From assembly GCA_002479785.1 (NCBI GenBank), contig DLPD01000012.1, forward strand, positions 1 to 30,741: a DNA stretch of 30,741 nucleotides, in the 5' to 3' direction. Positions 8,595 through 15,658 of this stretch are shown one piece after another; positions within the stretch are counted from its first letter, which is position 1; every line of letters starts with the position of its first letter. The translations under genes and the position numbers were made by a program. Under the pieces are notes generated by a model. It was not told the origin of the DNA and made no database searches. It worked only from the letters and a program-made list of their open reading frames with translations. Source of the stretch: Cytophagaceae bacterium UBA7467. GTDB taxonomy: Bacteria; Bacteroidota; Bacteroidia; Cytophagales; Spirosomataceae.

Positions 8595-8644
8595 CAACAT
8601 ATAAGGATTAGCCGCAGCTTAATTTCGGCTTTAGTCTGATGTTG
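8595..8644 (+). repeat. Long imperfect hairpin just downstream of the reverse transcriptase
   Basis: Outer arms CAACAT (8595-8600) and ATGTTG (8639-8644) enclose an inner perfect stem AGCCG (8610-8614) with CGGCT (8626-8630), with further partial pairing between. It begins 23 nt after the RT stop. The overall form, two arm pairs with an unpaired spacer, resembles integron attC or cassette-end hairpins, but the core sites do not match the attC consensus cleanly. It may mark a cassette end or be part of an RNA used by the RT. Confidence 0.4.
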
Positions 8645-8793
8645 ACATGGCGTAGTAAGCCTTTAGCCTAGTTTATTACGGGTGTTCAAAAAATTACTTG
8701 GTTCCGCAAGATATTCATTCCAAATCGAAGTGAATTTTTAGGTTTTTCAGCGTTCACTTCGGCAGGTTCAGCCCCTTGAATTTTGCATTTAGC

Positions 8794-8816
8794 AACCACT
8801 TTTTCGGTGGTTTTTC
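8794..8816 (+). terminator. Rho-independent terminator
   Basis: AACCAC (8794-8799) pairs with GTGGTT (8807-8812) around a 7-nt loop and runs into T residues to 8815. It would end transcription of the RT cassette before the next gene. Between the RT stop and this point (8573-8793) no gene is visible, only the structured sequence described at 8595-8644. Confidence 0.75.
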
Positions 8817-8836
8817 TGTTTTAAGAGTGATAAATC

Positions 8837-8844
8837 TAATTTTG
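8837..8844 (+). promoter_or_regulatory. Bacteroidota-type -7 box
   Basis: TAATTTTG fits the TAnnTTTG consensus and lies 17 nt before ATG 8862. No clear -33 TTTG is visible. The box supports ATG 8862 rather than TTG 8853 as the start of the downstream gene. Confidence 0.5.
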
Positions 8845-8861
8845 TAAAACACTTGTATTTA

Positions 8862-9446
8862 ATGACGCCCACACAAATCATCCGCATCCGAACAAAAATT
8901 ATCAAGCTGCGCAAAATACTTGCTGCAGAACGGGCTCGGTTTGGCGACTATGATGATAGCGCCGGTAGGCGTTATTCCATATTAAACTTGTACGTCAGCA
9001 TTGTAGATTACAAAGGTGCATTAATCTATTTGCGTTGGTTTTTTAAGAACTTTCCAGATGATACTGGCTTTCCCTTTTTCTGGGTAGAGGCTTGCATGAC
9101 CTATTTTTACAACAGCAAATTAGATCAGGCACGTTCCATGGCTTTTAATGCGTTTATGGCAAATCCCTATATTTGGGAAGTGTTTTTTACGGGTACTGCC
9201 ACTGCGGTGCCAGGAATAGAACCCAGCTCAAATTGGGAGGGACAGGAATTGGCTTTGCAATTACCTTATAGGGCCGATCAAGAGCAATTTTCTGAATTTG
9301 CCACCTGGTTACAAACCTGTTTGGCAGAACCTAAGATTCAAGAATTGATTCAGACTTATTTTGAACTTAACATCAAGCTATCCGACACGCCTGTTGGGCC
9401 ATTGCGTACCTCATTGGTAGAACAGCTTTATGGGCTTAAAATATAA
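8862..9446 (+). CDS. Conserved hypothetical helical protein
   Basis: 194 residues from ATG 8862, preferred over TTG 8853 because of the -7 box just upstream. No signal peptide or membrane segment. It is helix-rich with paired segments such as ILNLYVSIVDYKGALIYLRWFF and EACMTYFYNSKLDQARSMAFNAF, which read like degenerate TPR repeats; residues 14-41 are basic and contain a RFGDYDDSAGRRY stretch. I recognise the general look of a small cytosolic Bacteroidota family but know no function for it. Its composition is closer to the host-like right side than to the AT-rich cluster. It stands alone between the RT cassette and a gap. Confidence 0.8.
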   Translation: MTPTQIIRIRTKIIKLRKILAAERARFGDYDDSAGRRYSILNLYVSIVDYKGALIYLRWFFKNFPDDTGFPFFWVEACMTYFYNSKLDQARSMAFNAFMANPYIWEVFFTGTATAVPGIEPSSNWEGQELALQLPYRADQEQFSEFATWLQTCLAEPKIQELIQTYFELNIKLSDTPVGPLRTSLVEQLYGLKI

Positions 9447-9506
9447 TGGTGTAATGTCGCTTAATATAGTGTTTTCTATAGGAGGAATATGTTTTTCTAG
9501 CTTAAA

Positions 9507-9611
9507 TCAAATTTTGCTATCTTTTCTATCCTTTTTTAATCTGGTGATGATTTTATTTACCAGCATTTTTGCTTGAGTTTCCGTAATTAAAATAATCTTT
9601 TGCTTTTTCAT
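9507..9611 (-). CDS. Possible very small basic protein (34 aa)
   Basis: A minus-strand frame of 34 codons begins MKKQKIILITETQAKMLV and ends in a lysine-rich helix. It is amphipathic and protein-like, preceded by an A-rich stretch typical of Bacteroidota starts and a partial -7 box (CAATTTTG) on that strand. It is divergent from the interrupted gene at 9729, with two palindromes between them. Short length makes the call weak; the rest of 9447-9728 shows nothing else coding. Confidence 0.3.
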   Translation of the reverse strand: MKKQKIILITETQAKMLVNKIITRLKKDRKDSKI

Positions 9612-9647
9612 AATGTGTTTTTTTTAAATAAATACTTCAAAATTGGA

Positions 9648-9663
9648 CCTGTTTTAAAACAGG
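9648..9663. promoter_or_regulatory. Palindrome 1 of a pair (operator or hairpin)
   Basis: Perfect 16-nt palindrome CCTGTTTTAAAACAGG. It differs at only two positions from the central 16 bases of the palindrome at 9699-9720, and both are followed by a GTTTA-like tail. It lies between the divergent frames at 9611 (minus) and 9729 (plus). It could be an operator, or a hairpin terminator because T-rich sequence follows. Confidence 0.5.
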
Positions 9664-9698
9664 GTTTACTTTTTTGATTTTTTCATTTATTATGTTTT

Positions 9699-9720
9699 AC
9701 ACCTATTTTAAAAAAGGTGT
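9699..9720. promoter_or_regulatory. Palindrome 2 of a pair (operator or hairpin)
   Basis: 22-nt palindrome with a single mismatched pair: ACACCT and AGGTGT flank a TTTTAAAA core. Its centre is 54 nt from that of palindrome 1, and it ends 8 nt before the ATG of the interrupted gene at 9729. That position suits a repressor site or a translation-blocking hairpin. Confidence 0.5.
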
Positions 9721-9728
9721 TTATAGAT

Positions 9729-10034
9729 ATGATAAATATTAAAAGAGTTATTGAAGAGGTTTGGGATTTTTAGGGTCCCAGAGGAATTTACCCTAATCAT
9801 TTTAATAATGCGCTAACTAAGGACCAAGTTGAAGATTCGGTAATTCTAGTCGTTGATTATTTTAATAATCATGACATTGAATTTGAAGAAGGTTCATATG
9901 AACGAGGGGTGATATTAGATGTAATGATTCAACGGAATGAATACGATGGTCTTCCACCAAGAACTATTGAATATGTTTTAGGCTTGGATCCCTACGCTGA
10001 ATTTATTAATGATATTGTAAAATGGGCATATTAA
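9729..10034 (+). pseudogene. Small gene interrupted by an in-frame amber codon
   Basis: Translation from ATG 9729 gives 14 residues (MINIKRVIEEVWDF), then TAG at 9771-9773, then 86 further sense codons in the same frame to TAA at 10032. The downstream part is clearly protein-like and acidic (DSVILVVDYFNNHDIEFEEG, then DGLPPRTIEYVLGLDPYAEF) and has no good internal start near its beginning. The likely ancestral product is a 101-residue soluble acidic protein. Its size and acidity are those of immunity-type proteins, but I recognise no family. A sequencing error or a real nonsense mutation are both possible. Confidence 0.6.
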
Positions 10035-10145
10035 GATTATATAGCCTATTTTGACTTTAAATTTCTGAGTAAATGAAAATCAGTTTAATTACCACTTTAC
10101 TTTTTTAAAAATAGTTGATATCATTTCATATAAACAATAAATTAT

Positions 10146-10490
10146 ATGAAATATTTTAGCATGATACCACGAATGTCGGTAAAAAAACTAATCTCATTGG
10201 GGCTTGAAGTTGAATTAAGCCAAGATCGAAGGATCCTACAAATAAAGGTTTCTGATAAAGAGTTAACCAAATTCAAATGCAATTTGATTGAGGAGGATTA
10301 TCCGAATGAATTTCCTGATACATTTTCAATTCTGGAGCTTAATTTTGATCATCCCCCAAAAAGAAAGGATTCAACCTTAAGTTACTTTTCTTCCATTCAA
10401 TCCGAAGATTTGATCTTTGGTTATTTCCAGTATGGTCTCATGCAATCCTTTGGGATAGAGGTTTGTGAGGTCCAAATGTATTATTTATAA
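10146..10490 (+). CDS. Hypothetical protein (114 aa)
   Basis: 114 residues with no signal peptide or membrane segment. Mixed alpha/beta composition, with paired beta-like stretches (SLGLEVELSQDRRILQIKV), an acidic middle (LIEEDYPNEFPDTF) and an aromatic C-terminus (DLIFGYFQYGLMQSF). No family recognised. It follows the interrupted gene at 9729 on the same strand and has its own strong terminator, so the two may once have formed a small accessory module. Frame quality and the terminator support a real gene. Confidence 0.65.
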   Translation: MKYFSMIPRMSVKKLISLGLEVELSQDRRILQIKVSDKELTKFKCNLIEEDYPNEFPDTFSILELNFDHPPKRKDSTLSYFSSIQSEDLIFGYFQYGLMQSFGIEVCEVQMYYL

Positions 10491-10508
10491 AATACAGTGA
10501 TGATTTGC

Positions 10509-10537
10509 AAAAGGATGGCTTTTCACCATCCTTTTTT
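10509..10537 (+). terminator. Rho-independent terminator
   Basis: AAAAGGATGG (10509-10518) pairs perfectly with CCATCCTTTT (10526-10535) around a 7-nt loop and continues into T residues. It follows the 114-residue gene by 18 nt. The remaining bases to 10685 show no gene. Confidence 0.9.
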
Positions 10538-10685
10538 CATTTTTTAAAAATAAATTTCAACTATCGATTTTAAGGTCAAAATCCAGCCTTTGTGTTTTCT
10601 AAGTTGTTACAATGATGCCAAAAGAGGACTACACCAATATTCTTTAGCAAATACGACACAAATGGTACTAATAATTGGGTATTTA

Positions 10686-13172
10686 TCAACTAAAATTGAA
10701 CTTATCGGTCATTAATAAAGGGAAATTCGAAAATACCTGAACTTGTGCATCAGTTCTAATGGTTCTAGCTCTTCCAATAGCCTGAATAAGTTCCCCTTCG
10801 ATTAAATGCAATTGTATATTCCTTAAATCTGTATTATTGAAAGTCTGAAACTTGAATTGCATCCCTTTCCATTGGATGGTTTGATATTCCATCTTTTTAT
10901 CAATTGCATTGGTATCAATGCCCATATATTCGGCATGGAAATAATATACGATTGGGTTAATATGTGGTGTGCCGATTACTAATAAATCTTTCCCCTTTAG
11001 CTCATTATAACCTCTGGTATTTCCAAAATAGATATTTAAATCACCATTATTTTTCGAGTATTCCGTGTTCAATTCTTTAGATTCAGACATGAAAGTAATT
11101 ACTGGATGATCTCCTATTATTTCCTTAAAATTATCTTTATCTCTCTTTTTTATGGATTGTCTAGAATTGGAATATTTGGTATGCTGAATTACAACACCTT
11201 TATTTTCAACCGTTGGTATTTTAATTGTTTTAATCTGATTACTAAATACCCTCTCATAAAACTTAAGATTGCATGTTGCTGATAAGATAATGATCTTTTT
11301 ATTTGCTGGGAAATGATTGAATTTAGCATAGTGGATGGTCATTATTGTTTGACCCTTTTTATTTTTGTGAACTTCCTTATAATATTTACTAGCAGTAAAG
11401 AATTCAACCAAATTTGACAATAAGGGTTCTGACTTTATTTTTTCGACCAATAAGTGAATTGGTACTTCGTCTAGGTTTATTGTATGCATAATGTTTGCAT
11501 CTGCTTTCAGCAGATCATTATAGCAATCATTAAAATAGAGCACTACATCCGGATAATTAATGATAAGATGCCCTAAATCATTTAATTGAAAGGATTTAAG
11601 GCTGATTAAACTGTGTATGCAATCTTCGTCATAAATTAAGACCTTCTGTTGCATTTCTTGATGGAGTGAACGCTCATGAGTCGTTAATAAAGTGCCCTTC
11701 CATGCTTTAGCGAGTTCCAATTCTTCCAGATATTGTTTTGCAGCCCGACCATCATTGGTATCATTATTTGCGGTTATTCTCAGCAAATCTAAGACAGCAG
11801 ATCTTAATCCACTTTTATAGTAATTAAATATGGAATTATTCAGCGAAGTGTTTTCAAATATTGGTAATTCGGGTACCATTTTGCTTTCTACGTTCATTTG
11901 ATTAAATAGCTCTTCCTTCAGTTTATGGGTTGGTAAGCAGATGGCCACATCTTGTATATTTTTAAGTATATGACTCTTTCCAATTCCAACTGGAGCCTTT
12001 ACAATGTTGATTTGTTCATTAGCCATCATTGCTTTAACAAACGCTTCTTCAAATAGCCTTTCTCCTTCTTCTAAACTTATTTTATTAGGTGGTTCAGAGA
12101 TAAAAACTACACCTCTTGGGTTAATTACGCAACTAATTAGATTTTTATATTGTTCATCTTCAGAATATGGTGAAAATTTGTCTAGAGATTGCGGGAATAG
12201 CTTATGTTTATTAACCTGTTTTATTACTTCAAAATGTCTGTCATAATATAAGGTAGCATCTTCCGAATTGGTATGTAAAGCGTTGTAGGCTTCCATTGTT
12301 TTCTTTAGTAATAACATCCCTCCTTGTAGCCAATGCAGGTTCGTGGCTAATCCAAATAGCACCAAGTAATCAAATCTCTTTTCAAGGGTAATAAATTCTC
12401 TAAATACTTTTACTTTTTCAGAAATAATAGAAAAATCACAATTGTTGTTTCTTAATTTATTAAGGAATTCAAACTCTGGGTCCTGATGCAACAAGTATGT
12501 GGTGTGTGTTTTTTTCTTATTTCCTGTAAACTTATTATTAGAATATAATAGTTTTACAGGTTTTGATGAATCAAATTTGAGTTCGGCTTTTTTTACTTTC
12601 CAAGTATCTTCATTTAACAAATGGTCAACCCTAACAGGTTCTTCAGTTAGATATGTAACCTCCTTACCACCATAGAAAATTCTTGCAGCATCTCTGCATG
12701 CTATATCCGCTGGGAAATGGTAGAAAAGCTGACTGTAAATACTTCCGATCAAATTGAGTTCAGCTATTTCATGATCTAACATGATTGCAACCCGAAATTT
12801 TCTGTACTCAGGTGAATCGGAGAATGATGCATACCAAAAATTTGGAAATATTTCTAATTCATTAAATCGATTTAGGACCTCATCAGGATCCGAATTGAGG
12901 TCAAAGTCAAGAAAAAATCCGCTTGTTCCAATGAAGCTACTTTTTGATGGTTTATTATCAGAATAAAGATTTGGAGTTAATGTGTATCCATATCCATTAC
13001 CAATGTAGTTACATATATTTTCTATGCTAGTACCTGTTAGCACCATGTTCTGATAAATTATGTTTTTTTCTGCAGCATTTTCTGGTTTTCGGTTCAGAGT
13101 AGTTGGGTGATAGGTAAATTGATAAATTCTGTCTTTCATAATATTCTTTTTTATAATAAATATGTAGGACAT
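10686..13172 (-). CDS. Primase-helicase-like replication protein of a mobile element
   Basis: 828 residues, or 817 if translation starts at ATG 13139, where MKDRIYQFTYHPTTLN looks like a more natural N-terminus. The N-terminal ~190 residues resemble an archaeo-eukaryotic-primase-like domain: FFLDFDLN (acidic metal site, 86-93), KFRVAIMLD and DAARIFYGG. The C-terminal half is an SF1/SF2-type helicase: Walker A APVGIGKSH (393-401), DExx-like IYDEDC (513-518), motif III ILSATC (629-633) and motif VI QAIGRAR (797-803). Such fusions replicate plasmids, phages and integrative elements. It diverges from the ribbon-helix-helix genes starting at 13242. The domain order is clear; calling it the element's replication protein is inference. 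Confidence 0.75.
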   Translation of the reverse strand: MSYIFIIKKNIMKDRIYQFTYHPTTLNRKPENAAEKNIIYQNMVLTGTSIENICNYIGNGYGYTLTPNLYSDNKPSKSSFIGTSGFFLDFDLNSDPDEVLNRFNELEIFPNFWYASFSDSPEYRKFRVAIMLDHEIAELNLIGSIYSQLFYHFPADIACRDAARIFYGGKEVTYLTEEPVRVDHLLNEDTWKVKKAELKFDSSKPVKLLYSNNKFTGNKKKTHTTYLLHQDPEFEFLNKLRNNNCDFSIISEKVKVFREFITLEKRFDYLVLFGLATNLHWLQGGMLLLKKTMEAYNALHTNSEDATLYYDRHFEVIKQVNKHKLFPQSLDKFSPYSEDEQYKNLISCVINPRGVVFISEPPNKISLEEGERLFEEAFVKAMMANEQINIVKAPVGIGKSHILKNIQDVAICLPTHKLKEELFNQMNVESKMVPELPIFENTSLNNSIFNYYKSGLRSAVLDLLRITANNDTNDGRAAKQYLEELELAKAWKGTLLTTHERSLHQEMQQKVLIYDEDCIHSLISLKSFQLNDLGHLIINYPDVVLYFNDCYNDLLKADANIMHTINLDEVPIHLLVEKIKSEPLLSNLVEFFTASKYYKEVHKNKKGQTIMTIHYAKFNHFPANKKIIILSATCNLKFYERVFSNQIKTIKIPTVENKGVVIQHTKYSNSRQSIKKRDKDNFKEIIGDHPVITFMSESKELNTEYSKNNGDLNIYFGNTRGYNELKGKDLLVIGTPHINPIVYYFHAEYMGIDTNAIDKKMEYQTIQWKGMQFKFQTFNNTDLRNIQLHLIEGELIQAIGRARTIRTDAQVQVFSNFPLLMTDKFNFS

Positions 13173-13241
13173 TTATAAAAAGTTTCCCCTTTACAGAAAT
13201 ATTTTCAATTCTTGTAGTATTTATATGGTAAAAGGAAGACT

Positions 13242-13439
13242 ATGCAAAAAACTAAATCTCGAAGATCAGAATTCATAAGAATCAGATTATCCCCAGAAGA
13301 GAGAAGAATTATAGATGGAATAAATGCTTACGATTATACAAATGTTAGCGAGCATGTTCGAAGAACATTGAATTATTATGCGCGAAATGTTTATCCTAAT
13401 GTTTTGGATAAACTGAAGGAGGGATCATATGAGAAGTAA
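13242..13439 (+). CDS. Ribbon-helix-helix (MobC/CopG-like) DNA-binding protein 1
   Basis: 65 residues. The start (RSEFIRIRLSPEERRIID) is a basic beta-strand with alternating residues followed by a helix, and NVSEHVRRTLNYYAR is the second helix, the pattern of ribbon-helix-helix repressors and MobC-type relaxosome proteins. The gene diverges from the primase-helicase gene with a 69-bp shared upstream region it may control. It overlaps the next RHH gene by 11 nt. Mobilisation accessory or copy-control repressor are both possible; no relaxase gene is adjacent. Confidence 0.7.
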   Translation: MQKTKSRRSEFIRIRLSPEERRIIDGINAYDYTNVSEHVRRTLNYYARNVYPNVLDKLKEGSYEK

Positions 13440-13608
13440 AATTTTGACCCACTACATTCGTGTGCGAATTAGTGACGCAGATCATGATTTTTTGAAGCAG
13501 TATTTAAAAATCAAAAATATTTCTGTTTCTGAGATGCTTCGAGATTTCATAGCAAATCTTCGCCACTCTATTTCTGGTGGCGGGAAACATGAAGAAATGG
13601 GTAGTTAA
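13429..13608 (+). CDS. Ribbon-helix-helix (MobC/CopG-like) DNA-binding protein 2
   Basis: 59 residues from ATG 13429, overlapping the first RHH gene by 11 nt in another frame. It repeats the same layout: HYIRVRISDADHDFLKQYL (strand then helix) and NISVSEMLRDFI (second helix), with a short glycine-rich tail. The strand R-V-R-I-S parallels I-R-I-R-L-S of its neighbour, so the two could form a heterodimeric ribbon. A paralogue by tandem duplication is the simplest reading. Confidence 0.65.
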   Translation: MRSKILTHYIRVRISDADHDFLKQYLKIKNISVSEMLRDFIANLRHSISGGGKHEEMGS

Positions 13609-13811
13609 CTAAAACTTGTCACGGTGCTTTGAATCGTTATCTATCAAACCGGGGGGGCTATACGGCAGGGAGGATACCTTATAAAATTGGACAAGCAGGA
13701 AAGCCGGCCCTGTTTCAATGAGACAACCTCACATTCTAGAGTACCTGACCCCACTTCTTTTCGACGTTTACAATACAATGTACTGACCGGTTTTGCTTTG
13801 CACTAATAAGC
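13609..13811. other. GC-rich non-coding stretch after the RHH pair (oriT candidate)
   Basis: No good reading frame. The segment is markedly richer in G+C than its surroundings, with a run of seven G at 13653-13659 and a GCCGGCCC block near 13702. A small imperfect stem pairs GTTTCA with TGAGAC near 13713-13725. Placed directly after two MobC-like genes, it could hold an origin of transfer, a structured RNA or the scar of a lost mobilisation gene. No nick-site consensus is recognised. Confidence 0.3.
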
Positions 13812-13988
13812 ATGGCTAATAGCTTTACATTTATGAACCATTTACGTGTTTTCTTAAATAACTATGTAAAGGACTTTCGATGGATAATCGTGAACCCATA
13901 TTTAAGTAGCTCACTTTTTGCGGAAATTGCACGCTATTTAACAAAATATAAAATTTCAAAAAAAAATATTAACATTATAAAGCGCTAA
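13812..13988 (+). CDS. Possible small protein (58 aa)
   Basis: An ATG-started frame of 58 codons ending at TAA 13986-13988. The translation is protein-like and basic with hydrophobic stretches (VFLNNYVKDFRWIIVNPYL, then FAEIARYLTKYKI). There is no promoter or ribosome-site support and no recognised family. It may be a real small gene or the residue of a decayed gene. Treat as tentative. Confidence 0.3.
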   Translation: MANSFTFMNHLRVFLNNYVKDFRWIIVNPYLSSSLFAEIARYLTKYKISKKNINIIKR

Positions 13989-14033
13989 AAAACAGGATAT
14001 TAAGAAAAATATATCTGCCAATTTAAAAATTTA

Positions 14034-14065
14034 TTTGTGTGAAAAATAAAAATTACATATCTTTG
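14034..14065 (+). promoter_or_regulatory. Bacteroidota-type promoter
   Basis: TTTG at 14034-14037 and TATCTTTG (TAnnTTTG consensus) at 14058-14065, 20 nt apart, match the -33/-7 layout of Bacteroidota housekeeping promoters. ATG 14086 lies 20 nt downstream. Confidence 0.7.
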
Positions 14066-14085
14066 TATTCAATTAATAGCTAATT

Positions 14086-14661
14086 ATGATTGTATCACTT
14101 ACTACTTCGGCTCTATTGGTGGCAAAAACGGCCTTCTTTTGGTTTTTTGCGAATATTGAAGATAATCAGGAAGATCATGATAAGAGAACTGAAGACTTTT
14201 TGATTAATGATGGTTTTACGAAGGAGACTGAAAGTGACCCTTTGAATAAAAGTCTAATAAAAGTTCTCCAGGATTTAAAAGAAGATTATAGGAAAAATTA
14301 TTACTCGCAATTGAGCGATCTATCTTTTAATACTTCAGCTTATACCTACAATCAAATAGATCGAATTTTTCAATTTAATAGAGTACAGATTATGCGCCTT
14401 AGATTGCTTATACAGCCTGATACCATTGTAAGCATTAATAAATCTTACAATCGTGAACATAAGTATTCCGTTATGCGAGCATATTGGGTTGATGATTCTG
14501 GAAAAAAGGTTTTGAAATTTAATGTCAATTTGGGAAATACTGAGAAAGTAATGTTTAAGAATGGAAATTATGACCAAGTTGTTATAACTAGTGCAGCAAA
14601 GGAATTGAAGTTAAAAATTAAAGGGTTATATGAGGAAATATATGGCCCTATGAGGGAGTAG
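14086..14661 (+). CDS. Hypothetical protein of the integrated element
   Basis: 191 residues. The N-terminus (VSLTTSALLVAKTAFFWFFA) is hydrophobic and may be a membrane anchor or signal-anchor, followed by an acidic region (residues 25-55) and a mixed body with an RLRLLIQPDTIVSI strand and a C-terminal basic helix. No family recognised. It has a clear promoter of its own 20 nt upstream, so it is the first gene of a rightward unit that continues to the recombinase. The composition matches the neighbouring element genes. Confidence 0.65.
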   Translation: MIVSLTTSALLVAKTAFFWFFANIEDNQEDHDKRTEDFLINDGFTKETESDPLNKSLIKVLQDLKEDYRKNYYSQLSDLSFNTSAYTYNQIDRIFQFNRVQIMRLRLLIQPDTIVSINKSYNREHKYSVMRAYWVDDSGKKVLKFNVNLGNTEKVMFKNGNYDQVVITSAAKELKLKIKGLYEEIYGPMRE

Positions 14662-14667
14662 AATTTT

Positions 14668-14699
14668 TTTGCAATAAAAATATGAAAAAAATAAATTTC
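14668..14699 (+). promoter_or_regulatory. Probable promoter of the HTH gene
   Basis: TTTG (14668-14671) and TAAATTTC (14692-14699, one mismatch to TAnnTTTG) are spaced 20 nt apart, the same spacing as the promoter at 14034-14065. The HTH gene ATG at 14720 is 20 nt further on. Confidence 0.5.
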
Positions 14700-14719
14700 A
14701 CATAATTAAATCTAATATT

Positions 14720-14998
14720 ATGCAAACACAATTCGTAACAATTACCGTTGACGACTTGGTCAATGTTATGACACAAGTGGTTAGAGCAGAAGTACAATCT
14801 TTAGCAACCAACCCAATGATTGGCGAAGGTTTCACGGATGAACTTTGGGACAGAAAAAAAGCAGCTGAATTTTTAGGAATCAGCGAGCAAACGCTTACTA
14901 AAGTTTATTTGGAAGGTAGAATAGCCGGACAAAAAAGTGGTCGAAAATATCATTTTCTTAAGTCATCAATAATACAATTTTTAAAAAGGTCAAATTAA
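14720..14998 (+). CDS. Excisionase-family helix-turn-helix protein
   Basis: 92 residues. The C-terminal half is a MerR/excisionase-type winged helix: WDRKKAAEFLGISEQTLTKV (recognition helix), then YLEGRIAGQKSGRKYHF (wing) and a final helix SSIIQFLKR. About 45 N-terminal residues form a helical extension common in Bacteroidota HTH_17 proteins. Such proteins act as recombination directionality factors or regulators of the adjacent integrase. It sits four genes before or near the recombinase on the same strand with its own promoter. Confidence 0.8.
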   Translation: MQTQFVTITVDDLVNVMTQVVRAEVQSLATNPMIGEGFTDELWDRKKAAEFLGISEQTLTKVYLEGRIAGQKSGRKYHFLKSSIIQFLKRSN

Positions 14999-15040
14999 AA
15001 AATCAATAAAACCCCTGGCGGTGGGTGAACCGTTGTCAAC

Positions 15041-15331
15041 ATGAAAAATAAAAAAAACAAACTATTGATGGTATTACAAGGTAATATTAATCAAAAAATG
15101 CAGCTAGTTGAACAATACTTAGAGACAAGGGCAAATCAAGAGAATGTAAAATGGGAACTAAGCAACCAATATTTAGTCGATCATTTCGAAATGGGTTGTC
15201 GAGATTTCTTTGGTGTTAAATTAAATGAGATGTGTTTTCCTATTTACGATGTAAACGAACCTTCTCCTGGATTCCTCAATAATTTCATTTATTGGTTTCT
15301 CATTACCAATGTTAATAATCATTCAAAATAA
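15041..15331 (+). CDS. Hypothetical protein (96 aa)
   Basis: 96 residues, with a basic N-terminus followed by a helix (NINQKMQLVEQYLETRANQ) and an aromatic C-terminal half (PGFLNNFIYWFLITNV). No family recognised and no clear membrane segment. It lies in the rightward run between the HTH gene and the integrase, separated by 42 nt from the former and 10 nt from the next gene. The intergenic 15010-15030 contains a GC-rich CCCCTGGCGGTGGG stretch of unknown meaning. Confidence 0.6.
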   Translation: MKNKKNKLLMVLQGNINQKMQLVEQYLETRANQENVKWELSNQYLVDHFEMGCRDFFGVKLNEMCFPIYDVNEPSPGFLNNFIYWFLITNVNNHSK

Positions 15332-15341
15332 AAAAATCAAC

Positions 15342-15635
15342 ATGAAAAAGAAGTTAATATTAGAAGAAGTAAAAAAGATAGAGAGTAAATATTGTGACCT
15401 GGTATGGTATGCTCGCTCTTCTTCAAAGCATGATTCAATACCAGGTGTTTTAGAAAATCGGACGAGAATTGAAGAAGCATATCCCGCCGAGGTTGCTAAA
15501 CTTAAAAGTAAAACAGATTCAGATTGGGCTCATGGATTCAATAGTGGGATGCTTGCAGGTATGCGCTATGTTATGGATCTGTTTACGGAGGGAAAAGAAG
15601 AAGCTGAAGATTTATTTCCTGATTTAGATTCTTAA
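15342..15635 (+). CDS. Hypothetical protein (97 aa)
   Basis: 97 residues from ATG 15342, chosen because the upstream in-frame ATG 15309 lies inside the preceding gene and gives an unnatural leader. It is charged and helical (EEVKKIESKYCDLVWYARSS), with AHGFNSGMLAGMRYVMDLF and an acidic C-terminus (EEAEDLFPDLDS). No family recognised, but the helical layout and conserved-looking GxxAGMRY segment suggest a small accessory protein of integrative elements. It ends 23 nt before the recombinase gene. Confidence 0.65.
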   Translation: MKKKLILEEVKKIESKYCDLVWYARSSSKHDSIPGVLENRTRIEEAYPAEVAKLKSKTDSDWAHGFNSGMLAGMRYVMDLFTEGKEEAEDLFPDLDS

Positions 15636-15658
15636 TTTATTCATCATAAAAACATATT

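Noticed and set aside
8595..8644. True integron attC site
   Set aside because: The outer arms do not fit the RYYYAAC/GTTRRRY core sites and no integron integrase is in the window; kept only as a structured element.
9484..9505. Strong AGGAGG ribosome-binding-like sequence followed by ATG
   Set aside because: The frame after that ATG stops after three codons, so it cannot start a gene.
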